In this document: one piece after another, positions 43,632 through 52,975 of the stretch | Position numbering within the stretch: the first letter of the stretch is position 1 | How the letters are laid out: every line of letters starts with the position of its first letter | Source of the DNA: Nocardia salmonicida NBRC 13393 | Lineage (GTDB): Bacteria; Actinomycetota; Actinomycetes; Mycobacteriales; Mycobacteriaceae | NCBI RefSeq assembly: GCF_001613085.1 | Contig: NZ_BDBR01000004.1 | Span: 248,001-312,000, forward strand | DNA length: 64,000 bases | Direction: 5' to 3' | Notes under the pieces: generated by a model | Databases searched by the model: none | Told to the model about the DNA's origin: nothing | What the model saw: only the letters and a program-made list of their open reading frames with translations | Translations under genes and position numbers: made by a program

Positions 43632-45412
43632 GTGTTCACCGTGACGGCGATGGAGTCGTCGGCGCCGGCCCGCAGGTATCGACCGGCACGTTCGGACACA
43701 CCGAACCACGGCGCGAACTGCCCCTGTCGATAGGCGATCTTGCCGGCTATCAACGTCGCCGTCACCGCTCGATCATTGCGGTTGACCATGCGGCTGAGGC
43801 CGCCGAACTCGGGCATGATCTCCTCGTGATAGGCGGTGACGTCGTCATCGAGGCCCGCGGGATCGATGATCACCACATCGGCACGTCCACCGAGCCGCAG
43901 ATGCCCGGCGTCGACGCCGTAGAAATCGCCGAGTTCACCGGTGAGCTTGTGCACCGCCTTCTCCACGCTCATGAACGGATTCCGTTCACCTCGCGCGCTT
44001 TTCACACGGTGGAGCAGCCGGATACCGAAGTTGTAGAACGCCATATTGCGCAGATGCGCACCCGCGTCGGAGAATCCGACGGTTACACCGGGCGCGTTGA
44101 TCAGTCGGTCCATGGCTCGGGGCCGATAGTTGGCGATGGTGGTGTGCCAGCGCAATGCGCGTCCATGCTCGACCACCAGATCGAGGAAGGCATCGACGAC
44201 GTGGATATCACGAGATTTCGCGATATCGGCGACCGTCTTGCCCACGAGCGAACCGTCGGGGCATTCGGTTATCTGCACATCCGCGAAGTCGCGGTGCCAG
44301 ACCCGTGAGCTGAACTTCTTTTCGAAGTCGGCGCGGAACCATCGTCGATACGCTTCGTCGGACAGAAGTTCGTTGCGCTCCAACTCGTCGCGCAGGTGCA
44401 GTGCCGCCCGGCCGGAGCCGAATTCTTCGAACACCACCAGGTCGATGCCGTCGGAGTAGACGTCGAACGGCGTGGGCAGATGCTGCCATCGGAACTGACC
44501 TCGGCCCGGGCCGTTGACAGCGGCCGCGATCGGTCCGAAGATCCGATGGATCCACGGCGACGCCTTGGGATCGGCCGCGGCCAGCAACGACACCTTCAAC
44601 GACTCGCGGCCGAGACCTGTTGCGGCGCCGAGGAAGAAGATCATGTCGTATTTGGTGTTGAGATTCGGGATGCTCTGCAACAGTCGTCCTCGCTTGCGCA
44701 GGATCTTGTGCAACCGACGGAACTCGCTCCATCTGGCATAGGACGACGGCAGCGACCTCGAACGATATCGATCGCCGTCCAGCTTGTCCCATGGATTGGT
44801 CATCGTCGACATACCGAGCATTCCCGCGTCCAGGGCTTCGCTCAACGCCTCGGCCATCGCCCGAGATTCCGCACCGGTGGGCTTCTGGCGACGATCGGTC
44901 GACCGATCGAGTCCCATGACGTGCGCGCGCAAGTCGGAGTGCCCCACGAGCAAGGCGACATTCGGTCCCAGCGGCAGACGCTCGAGGGATTCGATATACT
45001 CCTGCGGCCCGGACCATGTTTTCGCGGTATCGACAGCTTTGAGGACGTGATCTCGCGGCAACGCCTCCACGCGTGAGAACAGATCGGCGATGTCCACGGC
45101 GGTGCTGTAGATGGTCGACAGCGAGCAGTTGCCGAGCATGACGGTGGTAACACCGTGTCGGACAGACTCTTTGAGCCCGGGGCTGACGAGAACCTCGGCG
45201 TCGTAATGGGTGTGGACGTCCACGAAGCCGGGCATCACCCACTGGCCGGTCGCGTCGATCACTTCTCCGGCAGCGGAGGAATCGAGAGGTTCCACGGAGA
45301 GGGCACAGACGACACCGTCGCGAATCCCCACGTGGCGCACGACGCCGGGGCCGCCACTCCCGTCGTACACCGTGCCACCGCTGATGATCACGTCGAAGAG
45401 GTGAGCGTTCAT
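43628..45412 (-). CDS. Amidohydrolase, N-acyl-D-amino-acid deacylase type
   Basis: A 594-residue metal-dependent amidohydrolase of the D-aminoacylase-like group common in mycolata. DATGQWVMPGFVDVHTHYDA holds the HxH metal ligands, LVGHSDLR and VGFSDAGAHLRNMAFY supply further metal ligands (His and Asp), and GELGDFYGVDAGHLRLGGRA is the C-terminal beta-domain region. It hydrolyses an amide of unknown identity. The ATG at 45412 follows GGAGG; an upstream ATG at 45439 has no ribosome site. It is the first gene of the operon. Confidence 0.9.
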   Translation of the reverse strand: MNAHLFDVIISGGTVYDGSGGPGVVRHVGIRDGVVCALSVEPLDSSAAGEVIDATGQWVMPGFVDVHTHYDAEVLVSPGLKESVRHGVTTVMLGNCSLSTIYSTAVDIADLFSRVEALPRDHVLKAVDTAKTWSGPQEYIESLERLPLGPNVALLVGHSDLRAHVMGLDRSTDRRQKPTGAESRAMAEALSEALDAGMLGMSTMTNPWDKLDGDRYRSRSLPSSYARWSEFRRLHKILRKRGRLLQSIPNLNTKYDMIFFLGAATGLGRESLKVSLLAAADPKASPWIHRIFGPIAAAVNGPGRGQFRWQHLPTPFDVYSDGIDLVVFEEFGSGRAALHLRDELERNELLSDEAYRRWFRADFEKKFSSRVWHRDFADVQITECPDGSLVGKTVADIAKSRDIHVVDAFLDLVVEHGRALRWHTTIANYRPRAMDRLINAPGVTVGFSDAGAHLRNMAFYNFGIRLLHRVKSARGERNPFMSVEKAVHKLTGELGDFYGVDAGHLRLGGRADVVIIDPAGLDDDVTAYHEEIMPEFGGLSRMVNRNDRAVTATLIAGKIAYRQGQFAPWFGVSERAGRYLRAGADDSIAVTVNT

Positions 45413-45452
45413 GTGACCTCCGTCATAGATTCCCTGCACGCTAACTTAGATA

Positions 45453-45464
45453 GCGAGCACTCGC
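45453..45464. promoter_or_regulatory. Palindrome upstream of amidohydrolase operon
   Basis: GCGAG-CA-CTCGC lies about 40 bases upstream of the amidohydrolase start. It is a good candidate operator for the TetR protein encoded in the same operon. Confidence 0.5.
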
Positions 45465-45621
45465 AACCTTTTGGGTTCGCTACGACCAGGCCATCGTCGT
45501 CTTGCTACCGTGGTGCGACAGTTGTCGTACGCGAGCGAGGTTGCCCGATTGTTCTTCCGAGCTTTTCACCCGGCCACGCAGTCCCCTGACCGCGTCGTCC
45601 TCGAATGCTTCGGAGAGTGCC

Positions 45622-47295
45622 ATGCCAACTCAGATCACCGCGCTCGCGGTCAGTAAGTCGTTCGACGGCGATCCCGTTCTCACGGATGTGACATGTTCGC
45701 TCGACGTCGGCGAGCGCACCGGGATCATCGGCGAAAACGGCTCCGGCAAGACCACCCTGCTGCGGTTGTTCGCCGGGCGGGTGCAGCCCGACAGCGGCGA
45801 GATCATCGTCCACGCCGAGGGTGGCATCGGCTACCTCGCGCAAGACGAGCAACTCCCCCAGCACCTCACTGTGCAGCAGCTCATCGACCGAGCCCTCACC
45901 GAGCTGCGAGCGGTCGAAGCCCAGATGCGCCGCCTCGAGATCGCGATGGCCGACGGCGACGAGTCCGGAATCGACGAATACGGTGATCTGACACTACTTT
46001 TCGAACTTCACGGCGGCTACGACGCCGACGCGCGAGTGGAACAGGCTTTCCACGGACTGGGATTGAGCCTGGTAGATCGCGACCGCACGATCGGCGAGCT
46101 GTCGGGCGGTGAGCAGGTCCGACTGCGCCTGGCCGCGGTGCTGGCGGCAGCTCCGGAACTGCTGTTGCTGGACGAACCGACCAACCACCTCGACGACGTC
46201 GCCCTGACCTGGCTCGAAGACCATCTGATCGCACGGCGCGGCACGACGGTGGCGGTCTCCCATGACCGGGCCTTCCTCGAACGGGTGACAACCAGCCTGC
46301 TGGAGGTCGACGCGGACCGGCAGCGCGTCGTCCGCTACAGCGACGGTTACCCAGGATTCCTGGCGGAAAAGGCAGCCGAGCGAGCACGATGGGTGCAGGC
46401 GCACGCGCAGTGGCTGGCCGATACCGAACGATTCCGCGAGGCCGCCGACACCACCGCCCGCAGGGTCGCACCGGGCCGGGCGATGGCTGACAACAACAAG
46501 ATGGCTTACAGCCGAGCCGGTGGACGGGTGCAGCAATCAGTGGCCAGCCGGGTGCGCAACGCGCAGGAACGGCTGCGGCGCCTGCTCGCCGACCCGGTGC
46601 CTGCACCGCCGCAACCCCTACGATTCGCGCCCACCCTGGCGACCGCCGGCGGAGCTGGGACCGGGCTCGAGGCCACCGACATCTCCGTCGCGGGCAGACT
46701 CGAACCGACCAGCCTGACGCTCGCCGCGGGCGACCGCCTGCTGATCACCGGCCCGAACGGCGCGGGCAAGACCACCCTGCTACGCGTGCTGGCCGGTCAA
46801 CTCGCACCCGACACCGGCACCGTCGCCCGGACCGGCAAGATCGGCTACCTCGCGCAGGAACCACCGCCCGCCGTCCGCGGACGCATGATGTTCGTCGCCT
46901 TCGCGCGCGATCGCCCGGGTGACCCAGAATTCCACGGCAACCAACTGCTCTCACTCGGCCTGTTCGACGTCTCGCAGTTCACGACACGAGTCGAGGACCT
47001 GTCCACCGGCCAGCGCCAGCGCCTCGCTCTGGCGCGCCTGGTCACCGAACCCGTCGACGTGCTGCTCCTCGACGAGCCGACCAACCACCTGTCGCCCGGT
47101 CTGGTCGAGGAGTTGGAAACCGCGCTCGCCCATTTCCCGGGAGCCATCGTCGTCGTCAGCCACGACCGGCGACTGCGCAGCCGCTGGGAAGGCACCCACC
47201 TTGCCTTACAGGCAGCAACAGCCCGGACCACAGTCCCCGATTCTGGCGTCGACGAACGACGTGCCGGACTACGAGGTGGTGCGGGTATTCGGTGA
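45622..47295 (+). CDS. ABC-F family ATPase (ribosome protection type)
   Basis: A 557-residue protein with two ABC domains and no membrane segments. The first has GENGSGKTT (37-45), LSGGEQ and LLLLDEPTNHLDD. The second has GPNGAGKTT, LSTGQRQRL and LLLDEPTNHLS. The linker between them is Arg-rich (ADTTARRVAPGRAMADNNKM), like the P-site-reaching arm of antibiotic-resistance ABC-F proteins. It probably displaces antibiotics from, or tunes, the ribosome. ATG 45622 follows CGGAGAG. A 61-codon frame starting GTG 45471 precedes and overlaps the start and could be a leader peptide. Confidence 0.9.
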   Translation: MPTQITALAVSKSFDGDPVLTDVTCSLDVGERTGIIGENGSGKTTLLRLFAGRVQPDSGEIIVHAEGGIGYLAQDEQLPQHLTVQQLIDRALTELRAVEAQMRRLEIAMADGDESGIDEYGDLTLLFELHGGYDADARVEQAFHGLGLSLVDRDRTIGELSGGEQVRLRLAAVLAAAPELLLLDEPTNHLDDVALTWLEDHLIARRGTTVAVSHDRAFLERVTTSLLEVDADRQRVVRYSDGYPGFLAEKAAERARWVQAHAQWLADTERFREAADTTARRVAPGRAMADNNKMAYSRAGGRVQQSVASRVRNAQERLRRLLADPVPAPPQPLRFAPTLATAGGAGTGLEATDISVAGRLEPTSLTLAAGDRLLITGPNGAGKTTLLRVLAGQLAPDTGTVARTGKIGYLAQEPPPAVRGRMMFVAFARDRPGDPEFHGNQLLSLGLFDVSQFTTRVEDLSTGQRQRLALARLVTEPVDVLLLDEPTNHLSPGLVEELETALAHFPGAIVVVSHDRRLRSRWEGTHLALQAATARTTVPDSGVDERRAGLRGGAGIR

Positions 47296-47353
47296 AGTCG
47301 CCGGCCGGGTGCCGCTGCGACGTTCTCTCGGCGATGCTGAAAACCGAGCAGCC

Positions 47354-47623
47354 CTAACGAATTTCGGAACCGGTTGCCGCTCGAGGATCGGCGCGCACGA
47401 GGTCGTAAACATAGGATCGTTCGCCCTTGCGGCTCACCCACACGCCCTCGGGAGGAAGCTCGCCTTGCCCGGGTTCGTCGAACGGGCGGCTCGATACCTC
47501 ATCGGCCGCGTCGCACACCACCCAACCGAAGTCGGGCAGTCGGCGACACCAAATATCGAGGTCGACCCGCCTATACGACGGGAACCCGTACGCGTCCCCC
47601 TCGCGGACGAACTCATAGGTCAA
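47354..47623 (-). CDS. Hypothetical protein, possibly N-terminally incomplete
   Basis: An 89-residue frame with protein-like composition: YEFVREGDAYGFPSYRRVDL, DIWCRRLPDFGWVVCDAADE and KGERSYVYDLVRADP. I do not recognise it. The TTG at 47623 is the only start in the frame nearby and has a weak ribosome site. The open frame continues upstream to about 47700 with plausible sequence (WCEVRATRRG), so the true gene may be longer and have lost its start. It is convergent with the ABC-F gene. Confidence 0.4.
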   Translation of the reverse strand: MTYEFVREGDAYGFPSYRRVDLDIWCRRLPDFGWVVCDAADEVSSRPFDEPGQGELPPEGVWVSRKGERSYVYDLVRADPRAATGSEIR

Positions 47624-47873
47624 CCCACGACGCGTCGCACGAACTTCACACCAGACATTCCGCCATCTTGGCCGACCTCTTCGCCACGTCGATCAGCGCG
47701 GCACGGGAACAGGCAGCGGCGATTCGCCAGCCGCTCGGTCTCCACCGCGATGTGCTTGCGCTGCGCCGAATTCGCTGCGTGCACAGATGCCGGTCCCGAC
47801 CGGCTCGAGCGCCGAATCACTGCCGTGCGAAAAGTAGGGTGTGCCCAACTCGATGCGCTCAGGAGGTTCCGCC
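47624..47873. other. Intergenic, possible decayed sequence
   Basis: These 250 bases show short protein-like stretches in different minus-strand frames (for example AVETERLANRR and LIDVAKRSAKMAECLV) that hint at a decayed gene. Nothing is certain. The last bases carry the ribosome site of the dienelactone hydrolase. Confidence 0.3.
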
Positions 47874-48629
47874 GTGGCGGTGCACACGCTCACCCTCGAT
47901 GTGGCTACGGCCGACGGCAAGGCCGATGCCTTCCTCGCCTACCCCGACGACAACGCTCCACACCCCGCGGTTCTGGTGTTCTCCGACGCGTTCGGGCTGC
48001 GGCCGGTGGTCCGCCGTGACGCCGAACGCCTCGCGGCCCTCGGCTTCACCGTGCTCGTTCCGAATATGTTCTACCGCAACGGTTCCGCACCGGTAATCGA
48101 GCTTCCCGACTTCATCGGGGCCGACCGACGCGGCGAGATCTTCGGCGCACTGCGCCCGCTGCTGACCGCGTTGACACCCGAACTCGTTGTCGCGGACGCC
48201 GAGGCGTATCTGTCGTGGCTGGCCGATTCCCCCTTGACCACCGGCAATCCGGTGGGACTGTCCGGATACTGCATGGGCGTGCGCAACGCACTGCACACCG
48301 CCGCCGCCTACCCCGACCGCGTAGCCGCGGTGGCCGGCTTCCACGGCGGCAGACTGGCTACCGAGGACCCCACCAGTCCACACACCGTGGTCGACCGAAT
48401 CTCCGCTGAGGTCTACCTCGCGCACGCCGACGCCGACCCCGGCCTCCCACCGGAACAGATCGACCGACTCGACGCCGCCTTCACCGCCTCGGGCACCACC
48501 TTTCGCACCGAGGTGTATCCCGGCGCCCACCACGGCTTCACCCAATCCGACACCGATGTCTACAACGCCGAGGCAGATGCCCGGCACTGGACCGAACTGA
48601 CCGACCTGTTCACGCGCGTCCTGCGCTGA
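47874..48629 (+). CDS. Dienelactone hydrolase family protein
   Basis: A 251-residue alpha/beta hydrolase with the family Cys nucleophile (LSGYCMGVR), an acid Asp in AHADADPG and a His in YPGAHHGF. Dienelactone hydrolases open chlorocatechol-pathway lactones, but many homologues act on other esters. GTG 47874 is preferred because a perfect AGGAGG lies seven bases upstream. Transcribed alone. Confidence 0.92.
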   Translation: MAVHTLTLDVATADGKADAFLAYPDDNAPHPAVLVFSDAFGLRPVVRRDAERLAALGFTVLVPNMFYRNGSAPVIELPDFIGADRRGEIFGALRPLLTALTPELVVADAEAYLSWLADSPLTTGNPVGLSGYCMGVRNALHTAAAYPDRVAAVAGFHGGRLATEDPTSPHTVVDRISAEVYLAHADADPGLPPEQIDRLDAAFTASGTTFRTEVYPGAHHGFTQSDTDVYNAEADARHWTELTDLFTRVLR

Positions 48630-48870
48630 ATCTCTATCGAAGACGCCCGACGAGCCTGGCCGACGGCTCCGGCGACAAGTTGGTCGGGTCGCGCCAGGCG
48701 CATCGACCGACACCTGATAGAAGCTCTTAGCGCAGCGAACCATCGGTGACATTCGTGCCGGCTACGAGGAAGATCGACTGAGAATCAACTGGTCGCAACC
48801 AAGACGCGCTGGAGCGTGACGTCACTAGAGCCCACTCTGGCTGAATTTCGAGGCTCTCCAGGAGGTTGCG

Positions 48871-50352
48871 GTGACAGATGGCGTAGCGTCAGCCGAGACG
48901 TCCGTTCGGATAGAGCGCTGCGACGTCTGCGTTGTCGGAGCCGGCATCGCCGGGGTCAATGCCTTGTTCGTCGCCAGTCGATACCTGTCTCGCTCGCAGA
49001 AGATCATCCTGGTCGATCGCCGCGATCGTTCCGGCGGTATGTGGGTCGACACCTATGCCTACGTTCGACTGCACCAACCGCACGGCCTTTTCACCGCCGG
49101 AAACATCAAGTGGACACTTGACCAGGATCGCTCCTACCTGGCAACCAAGGACGAGGTGCTCGCCCACTTCGAACACTGCCTCGAGATTGTCAGACAACGA
49201 GTTCAGGTGGAGGAGTACTTCGGCTGGGCGTTGGATTCACAGGAGGAGTCCGCCGGGACTGTTCGCCTCACCTGCAAGTCCTCGGATGGCCGGCTCATGG
49301 TTGTCGAGGCGAAGCGACTGATCAAAGCCATCGGATTCGGGATTGTGCCCAACGACCCGCTCGAGATTTCCAGCGCACGCATCGTGTCGGTGTCACCCGA
49401 CTTCTGCGATATGCGGAGGGACGAGATGCGGGCGAGCGACGCCCCCGTGTGGATCGTGGGCGGGGGGAAGACCGCGATGGACACCGCTCACACGCTGATC
49501 ACGGAATACCCCGGTCGGGAAGTGAACCTCGTGGCAGGTTCAGGCACGTTCTTTTCCGACCGTGACCGCCTGTTCCCGGCCGGCGGACGACGATGGTGGG
49601 GCGGCGCGCTGGCATCCGGCGTTTTCCGGGAGTTGGGTCGGCGCTTCGACGGGACCAACGAGACCGATGTCGCGACCTGGTTTCGCACGACCTACGGCAC
49701 GTGGTTGACCCCCACCACAGGCAACTACCTGCTGGGCTTGCTGTCCGAATCGGAGAACAAGACGATTGCCGACGGCCTGAACGAGGTGATCATGGATCAC
49801 GTCGTCGATGCCGTCGACCGCGACGGCGATATCGACTTGGTGTTCCGCAGCGGATCGGCGAAGAAGATTCAACCGGGCAGCTGGATAGTGAACTGCACCG
49901 GATATCTGCTGCGCGGCGACCCGCCACCGCCCTACGAGCCCTACGTTTCCGGCAGCGGTGCGGTCGTCTCGGTGCAGCCGCGCTCCGCGACATTCCATCT
50001 GACGTCCTACATGGGCTACTTCTTGACCCATCTACTGTTCTTGGACAAGCTCAGGGAAGTCCCGCTGTACGAACTCGACGCACTGGACCTACGGACGAAG
50101 TCGAGTGCGGCACTTCCGTATGTGCTCGGCTCCCTGGCCATGCACAACCTCAGCCTCGTCGTCGACAGCGTCCCGAACACAGTGTTCCTCGGTTGCGGAT
50201 TCGATCTCGATCGCTGGTACCCGCTGCCGCGCCGCATGATCGGAACGACGCGGTTCCTGCTCACCCATCGCCGCGGACGCGAGCACCTCCGGCAAACCCT
50301 GGACACTGTGCGCACACGATTCGATGTACGCTGCGGTCCGATCCCGGTGTAG
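48871..50352 (+). CDS. FAD-dependent oxidoreductase, FMO-like
   Basis: A 493-residue flavoprotein. GAGIAGVNALFV (FAD), LVDRRDRSGGMWVDTYAYVR and a second nucleotide site IVGGGKTAMDTAHTLI suggest an FMO/thioredoxin-reductase-like two-dinucleotide enzyme; the C-terminal YPLPRRMIGTTRFLLTHR is distinctive. No Baeyer-Villiger fingerprint is seen. GTG 48871 follows GGAGGTTG. It is followed by a PPOX-type gene after 68 bases, perhaps one operon. The substrate is unknown. Confidence 0.82.
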   Translation: MTDGVASAETSVRIERCDVCVVGAGIAGVNALFVASRYLSRSQKIILVDRRDRSGGMWVDTYAYVRLHQPHGLFTAGNIKWTLDQDRSYLATKDEVLAHFEHCLEIVRQRVQVEEYFGWALDSQEESAGTVRLTCKSSDGRLMVVEAKRLIKAIGFGIVPNDPLEISSARIVSVSPDFCDMRRDEMRASDAPVWIVGGGKTAMDTAHTLITEYPGREVNLVAGSGTFFSDRDRLFPAGGRRWWGGALASGVFRELGRRFDGTNETDVATWFRTTYGTWLTPTTGNYLLGLLSESENKTIADGLNEVIMDHVVDAVDRDGDIDLVFRSGSAKKIQPGSWIVNCTGYLLRGDPPPPYEPYVSGSGAVVSVQPRSATFHLTSYMGYFLTHLLFLDKLREVPLYELDALDLRTKSSAALPYVLGSLAMHNLSLVVDSVPNTVFLGCGFDLDRWYPLPRRMIGTTRFLLTHRRGREHLRQTLDTVRTRFDVRCGPIPV

Positions 50353-50420
50353 CTCGAAGAATTTCAGCCTGTGGACCAGTCCACGAGGATGCGCGAAACA
50401 ACGCTGACAGGAAGGCGGAA

Positions 50421-50888
50421 ATGATGGGGATCGACGATCCGAGTGTCAAGGAACTCGCTGTCGACGAGTGCTGGGCGTTACTCCGCGACGGGGAGGTAGG
50501 TCGCCTCGCGGTGTGGGTGGAGGACCATCCGGACATTTTCCCCCTCAATTACGCGGTCGATCACGGAACCATTGTGTTTCGATCCGCGCGGGGTACCAAG
50601 ATGTCGGCCGCGTTGTCGGACGCACCCGTCGCGCTGGAAGTCGACGGCTACATTTCTGGGTCTCACGAAGCCTGGAGCGTGGTAGTCAAAGGTCGTGCCG
50701 AAGGGATCCGTGAGATCGGCGAGGTGATGGATACCGTAGATCTGCCCCTCTTTCCGTGGCAGGCCGGGGCAAAGGACTTCTTCATTCGACTCGTACCCAC
50801 CGTGGTGACCGGTCGCCGGTTTCCCGTTGTGGACCCGGCTGCGTGGCAGACTCCCTTCTCGAATGTGCGACAGTCGCCTTCGGAGTAG
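50421..50888 (+). CDS. Pyridoxamine 5'-phosphate oxidase family protein
   Basis: A 155-residue split-barrel flavin/F420-binding protein (PPOX/FDOR type). Characteristic parts are ECWALLRDGEVGRLAVWVED, PDIFPLNYAVDHGTIVFRSA, VALEVDGYISGSHEAWSVVV and KGRAEGI. Members reduce substrates with F420H2 or bind FMN, haem or nucleotides. Start at the first of two adjacent ATGs (50421), after GGAAGG. Confidence 0.88.
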   Translation: MMGIDDPSVKELAVDECWALLRDGEVGRLAVWVEDHPDIFPLNYAVDHGTIVFRSARGTKMSAALSDAPVALEVDGYISGSHEAWSVVVKGRAEGIREIGEVMDTVDLPLFPWQAGAKDFFIRLVPTVVTGRRFPVVDPAAWQTPFSNVRQSPSE

Positions 50889-51374
50889 GGCACCGTTCGC
50901 TGCGGTAGCGCCCGCTGCCCAAGATCCGACGCTACAGTCCATGATCGCGGTTTCCCCTGCGATCAACTGGCTCCAACGCATCGAACTCACACAGAAATCA
51001 CGGCGTTGCGTACGTCGTTCCATCACCATCTGAACGATCAGAACTAGGAGAACCCGGCCGACCTTTCGCCGAACACAGAGTTCCCGACTACAGCACAACG
51101 GTGTCCGCGTGATCAAGGCGGATCAGCTCGATCCGAACACCGCGCGGACACCCGGAATCGAGCGTACTGGTGCGCAGCGACAGCGAAGCCGTGGTCGTCC
51201 CGCCGGCCGTAGCCCTCACCTGCGACCACTTGGCGCGGGTTCCACTTGTCCGGACCCCGCCATCGGGAGGTGCGCCGAGGTAGGGGTCGGCTAGGGGTGG
51301 CGACGGCATCGGCTGTCGCCTGTGATGTCCGTATCACGTTGGTAGGCAACGTATTCGCGATACGGAGAGCTGGA
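50889..51374. other. Intergenic region, no clear gene
   Basis: In these 486 bases a minus-strand frame (51088-51309) encodes a Thr/Ser-rich peptide (KWSQVRATAGGTTTASLSLR) that could be the tail of a lost extracytoplasmic protein, but there is no ribosome site. The last 50 bases carry the start signals of the FAD oxidase. Confidence 0.4.
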
Positions 51375-52877
51375 TTGTCCGAGATTTACTCGACCGAACC
51401 GAATCCCGACCGTAGCGGTATGAGTCGACGTCGTATGCTCGCGGTCACCGCCGCGGTGATCGGCTTCGACATCGTGGCCGGCCAGTGGATCACCCACGGC
51501 ACCGCCGCGGCGCAATCCCCGTTCGACAATGTGCCGGAGCTGGACGGCGAACTTCTCCTGGACAACGGCGCACGCGCCAGTATGTCCACCGACCGCGGCC
51601 AGATCGTCACCAGGATACCCGCGGCCGTCCTGCGTCCCGGCTCGGCCACAGACATCCAGAAGATGATCCAGTTCTGCTGTCAGCGGGGGATCCCGGTGAG
51701 CGCGCGCGGTGACGGCCACGCCACCCACGGCCAGTCCCTGACCGACGGGCTCGCGATCGAGACCCGTTCGTTGACCGCGATTCACGAGATGTCCGACGAC
51801 CACGTCGTCGTGGATCCGGGGATCTTCTGGGGCGACCTGGCCGTCGCGACGTACAACGCGCGTCGACGCACGCCGCCGGTGATCACCACGATCACCAAAT
51901 TGACTGTGGGTGGCACCCTCTCGGTCGGCGGCGCGGGCGCCAACGTCCATTTCGGGCTGCAGACCGACAACGTGCTCGAGCTCGACATCGTCGACGGCAC
52001 CGGCACCCTGCGCACCTGTTCCGCGACCCGGAACCGGGATCTGTTCGAGGCGGTGCTGGGCGGTCTGGGTCAGTTCGGCGTGATCGTTCGCGCCACCATC
52101 CCGCTGATCCCCGCGCCGACGCGGGTGCGGGAGTGGCGATTCAACTACATCTCCAACGCCGATCATGTCACCGACACCCGCCTGTTCACCCTGCGCGGTG
52201 AACTCGACGAGGTGCACTCGGAATGGCTGCCGGGGTCCACCGGCCCGGTGCGGCTGGTGACGGTCGCGAAGTATTTCGAACCCGGTGCCGAACCCGATGG
52301 CGGACATTATCTGCGCGGCGGGACCGTCCCCGGTGTGCTGGCGATCCAGGAGGACTACGACTGGTTGCCGTATCTGCTCCGCAGCGACGCCCTGGTCGAT
52401 CCATTCTCGAACCTCGGCTACGACCAACTGCTCAAGCCCTGGTTCGACGTGATGCTGCCCGACTCGGTCGCCGCGGAATTCATCGCCGCGGAATTTCCCG
52501 AATGGACACCCGAGATCATGGGTCTCGGCGTGATCGACCTGAAAACGGTGCGGCGATCCCGAGTGTCCAACCCGATGTTCCGGCTGCCCGACCCGGACGG
52601 CAGCGATATCTACCACACGCTGAGCGTGCTGCGGACCTCGCTGCATCCGGGCCCCGACCCCGCCTACGTCGAGTACTGGCTGACCCGCAATCGCCAGATG
52701 TACGAGCGGGCACGCGCACTCGGCGGCGTCCGATACGCGGCCGACTCCCAAGACTTCACCACGGCGGACTGGGCGGCCGAATACGGCGACCGCTGGCCCG
52801 AACTGCTCGCCCGCAAGCGTCGTTACGATCCCAAGTCGATCCTCGGTATCGGCGTCGACATGTTCGCCGGCGCCTGA
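51375..52877 (+). CDS. Tat-exported FAD-binding oxidoreductase (PCMH/VAO type)
   Basis: A 500-residue flavoprotein. A Tat-like signal (SRRRMLAVTAAVIGFDIVAG, ending GTAAAQS) directs export. The mature part has a PCMH-type FAD domain: PVSARGDGHATHGQS (possible covalent His), VDPGIFWGDLAVA, VGGTLSVGGAGANVHFGLQT and a C-terminal YDPKSILGIG. It resembles cytokinin dehydrogenase-like or berberine-bridge enzymes. TTG 51375 follows GGAG at seven bases; ATG 51420 immediately before the twin arginines is the alternative. It ends 98 bases from the convergent thioesterase and may or may not belong to the polyketide cluster. Confidence 0.85.
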   Translation: MSEIYSTEPNPDRSGMSRRRMLAVTAAVIGFDIVAGQWITHGTAAAQSPFDNVPELDGELLLDNGARASMSTDRGQIVTRIPAAVLRPGSATDIQKMIQFCCQRGIPVSARGDGHATHGQSLTDGLAIETRSLTAIHEMSDDHVVVDPGIFWGDLAVATYNARRRTPPVITTITKLTVGGTLSVGGAGANVHFGLQTDNVLELDIVDGTGTLRTCSATRNRDLFEAVLGGLGQFGVIVRATIPLIPAPTRVREWRFNYISNADHVTDTRLFTLRGELDEVHSEWLPGSTGPVRLVTVAKYFEPGAEPDGGHYLRGGTVPGVLAIQEDYDWLPYLLRSDALVDPFSNLGYDQLLKPWFDVMLPDSVAAEFIAAEFPEWTPEIMGLGVIDLKTVRRSRVSNPMFRLPDPDGSDIYHTLSVLRTSLHPGPDPAYVEYWLTRNRQMYERARALGGVRYAADSQDFTTADWAAEYGDRWPELLARKRRYDPKSILGIGVDMFAGA

Positions 52878-52975
52878 CGACGGGAAGTAGTTGTCGCGAG
52901 CGGAACCTGGAGTATTGCTGAACGGACGCTTACTGCATTCACATCGTTGGCGTCCGCGGCTGGTGCCGAGGTTTC

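Noticed and set aside
51291..52751. Long minus-strand frame (486 codons)
   Set aside because: It is a shadow of the exported FAD oxidoreductase and is His/Gln/Arg-rich without family features.
48871..52877. FAD oxidoreductases and PPOX protein as polyketide tailoring enzymes
   Set aside because: They lie on the far side of the thioesterase, have their own spacing and no shared regulatory motif was seen; membership in the cluster cannot be supported.
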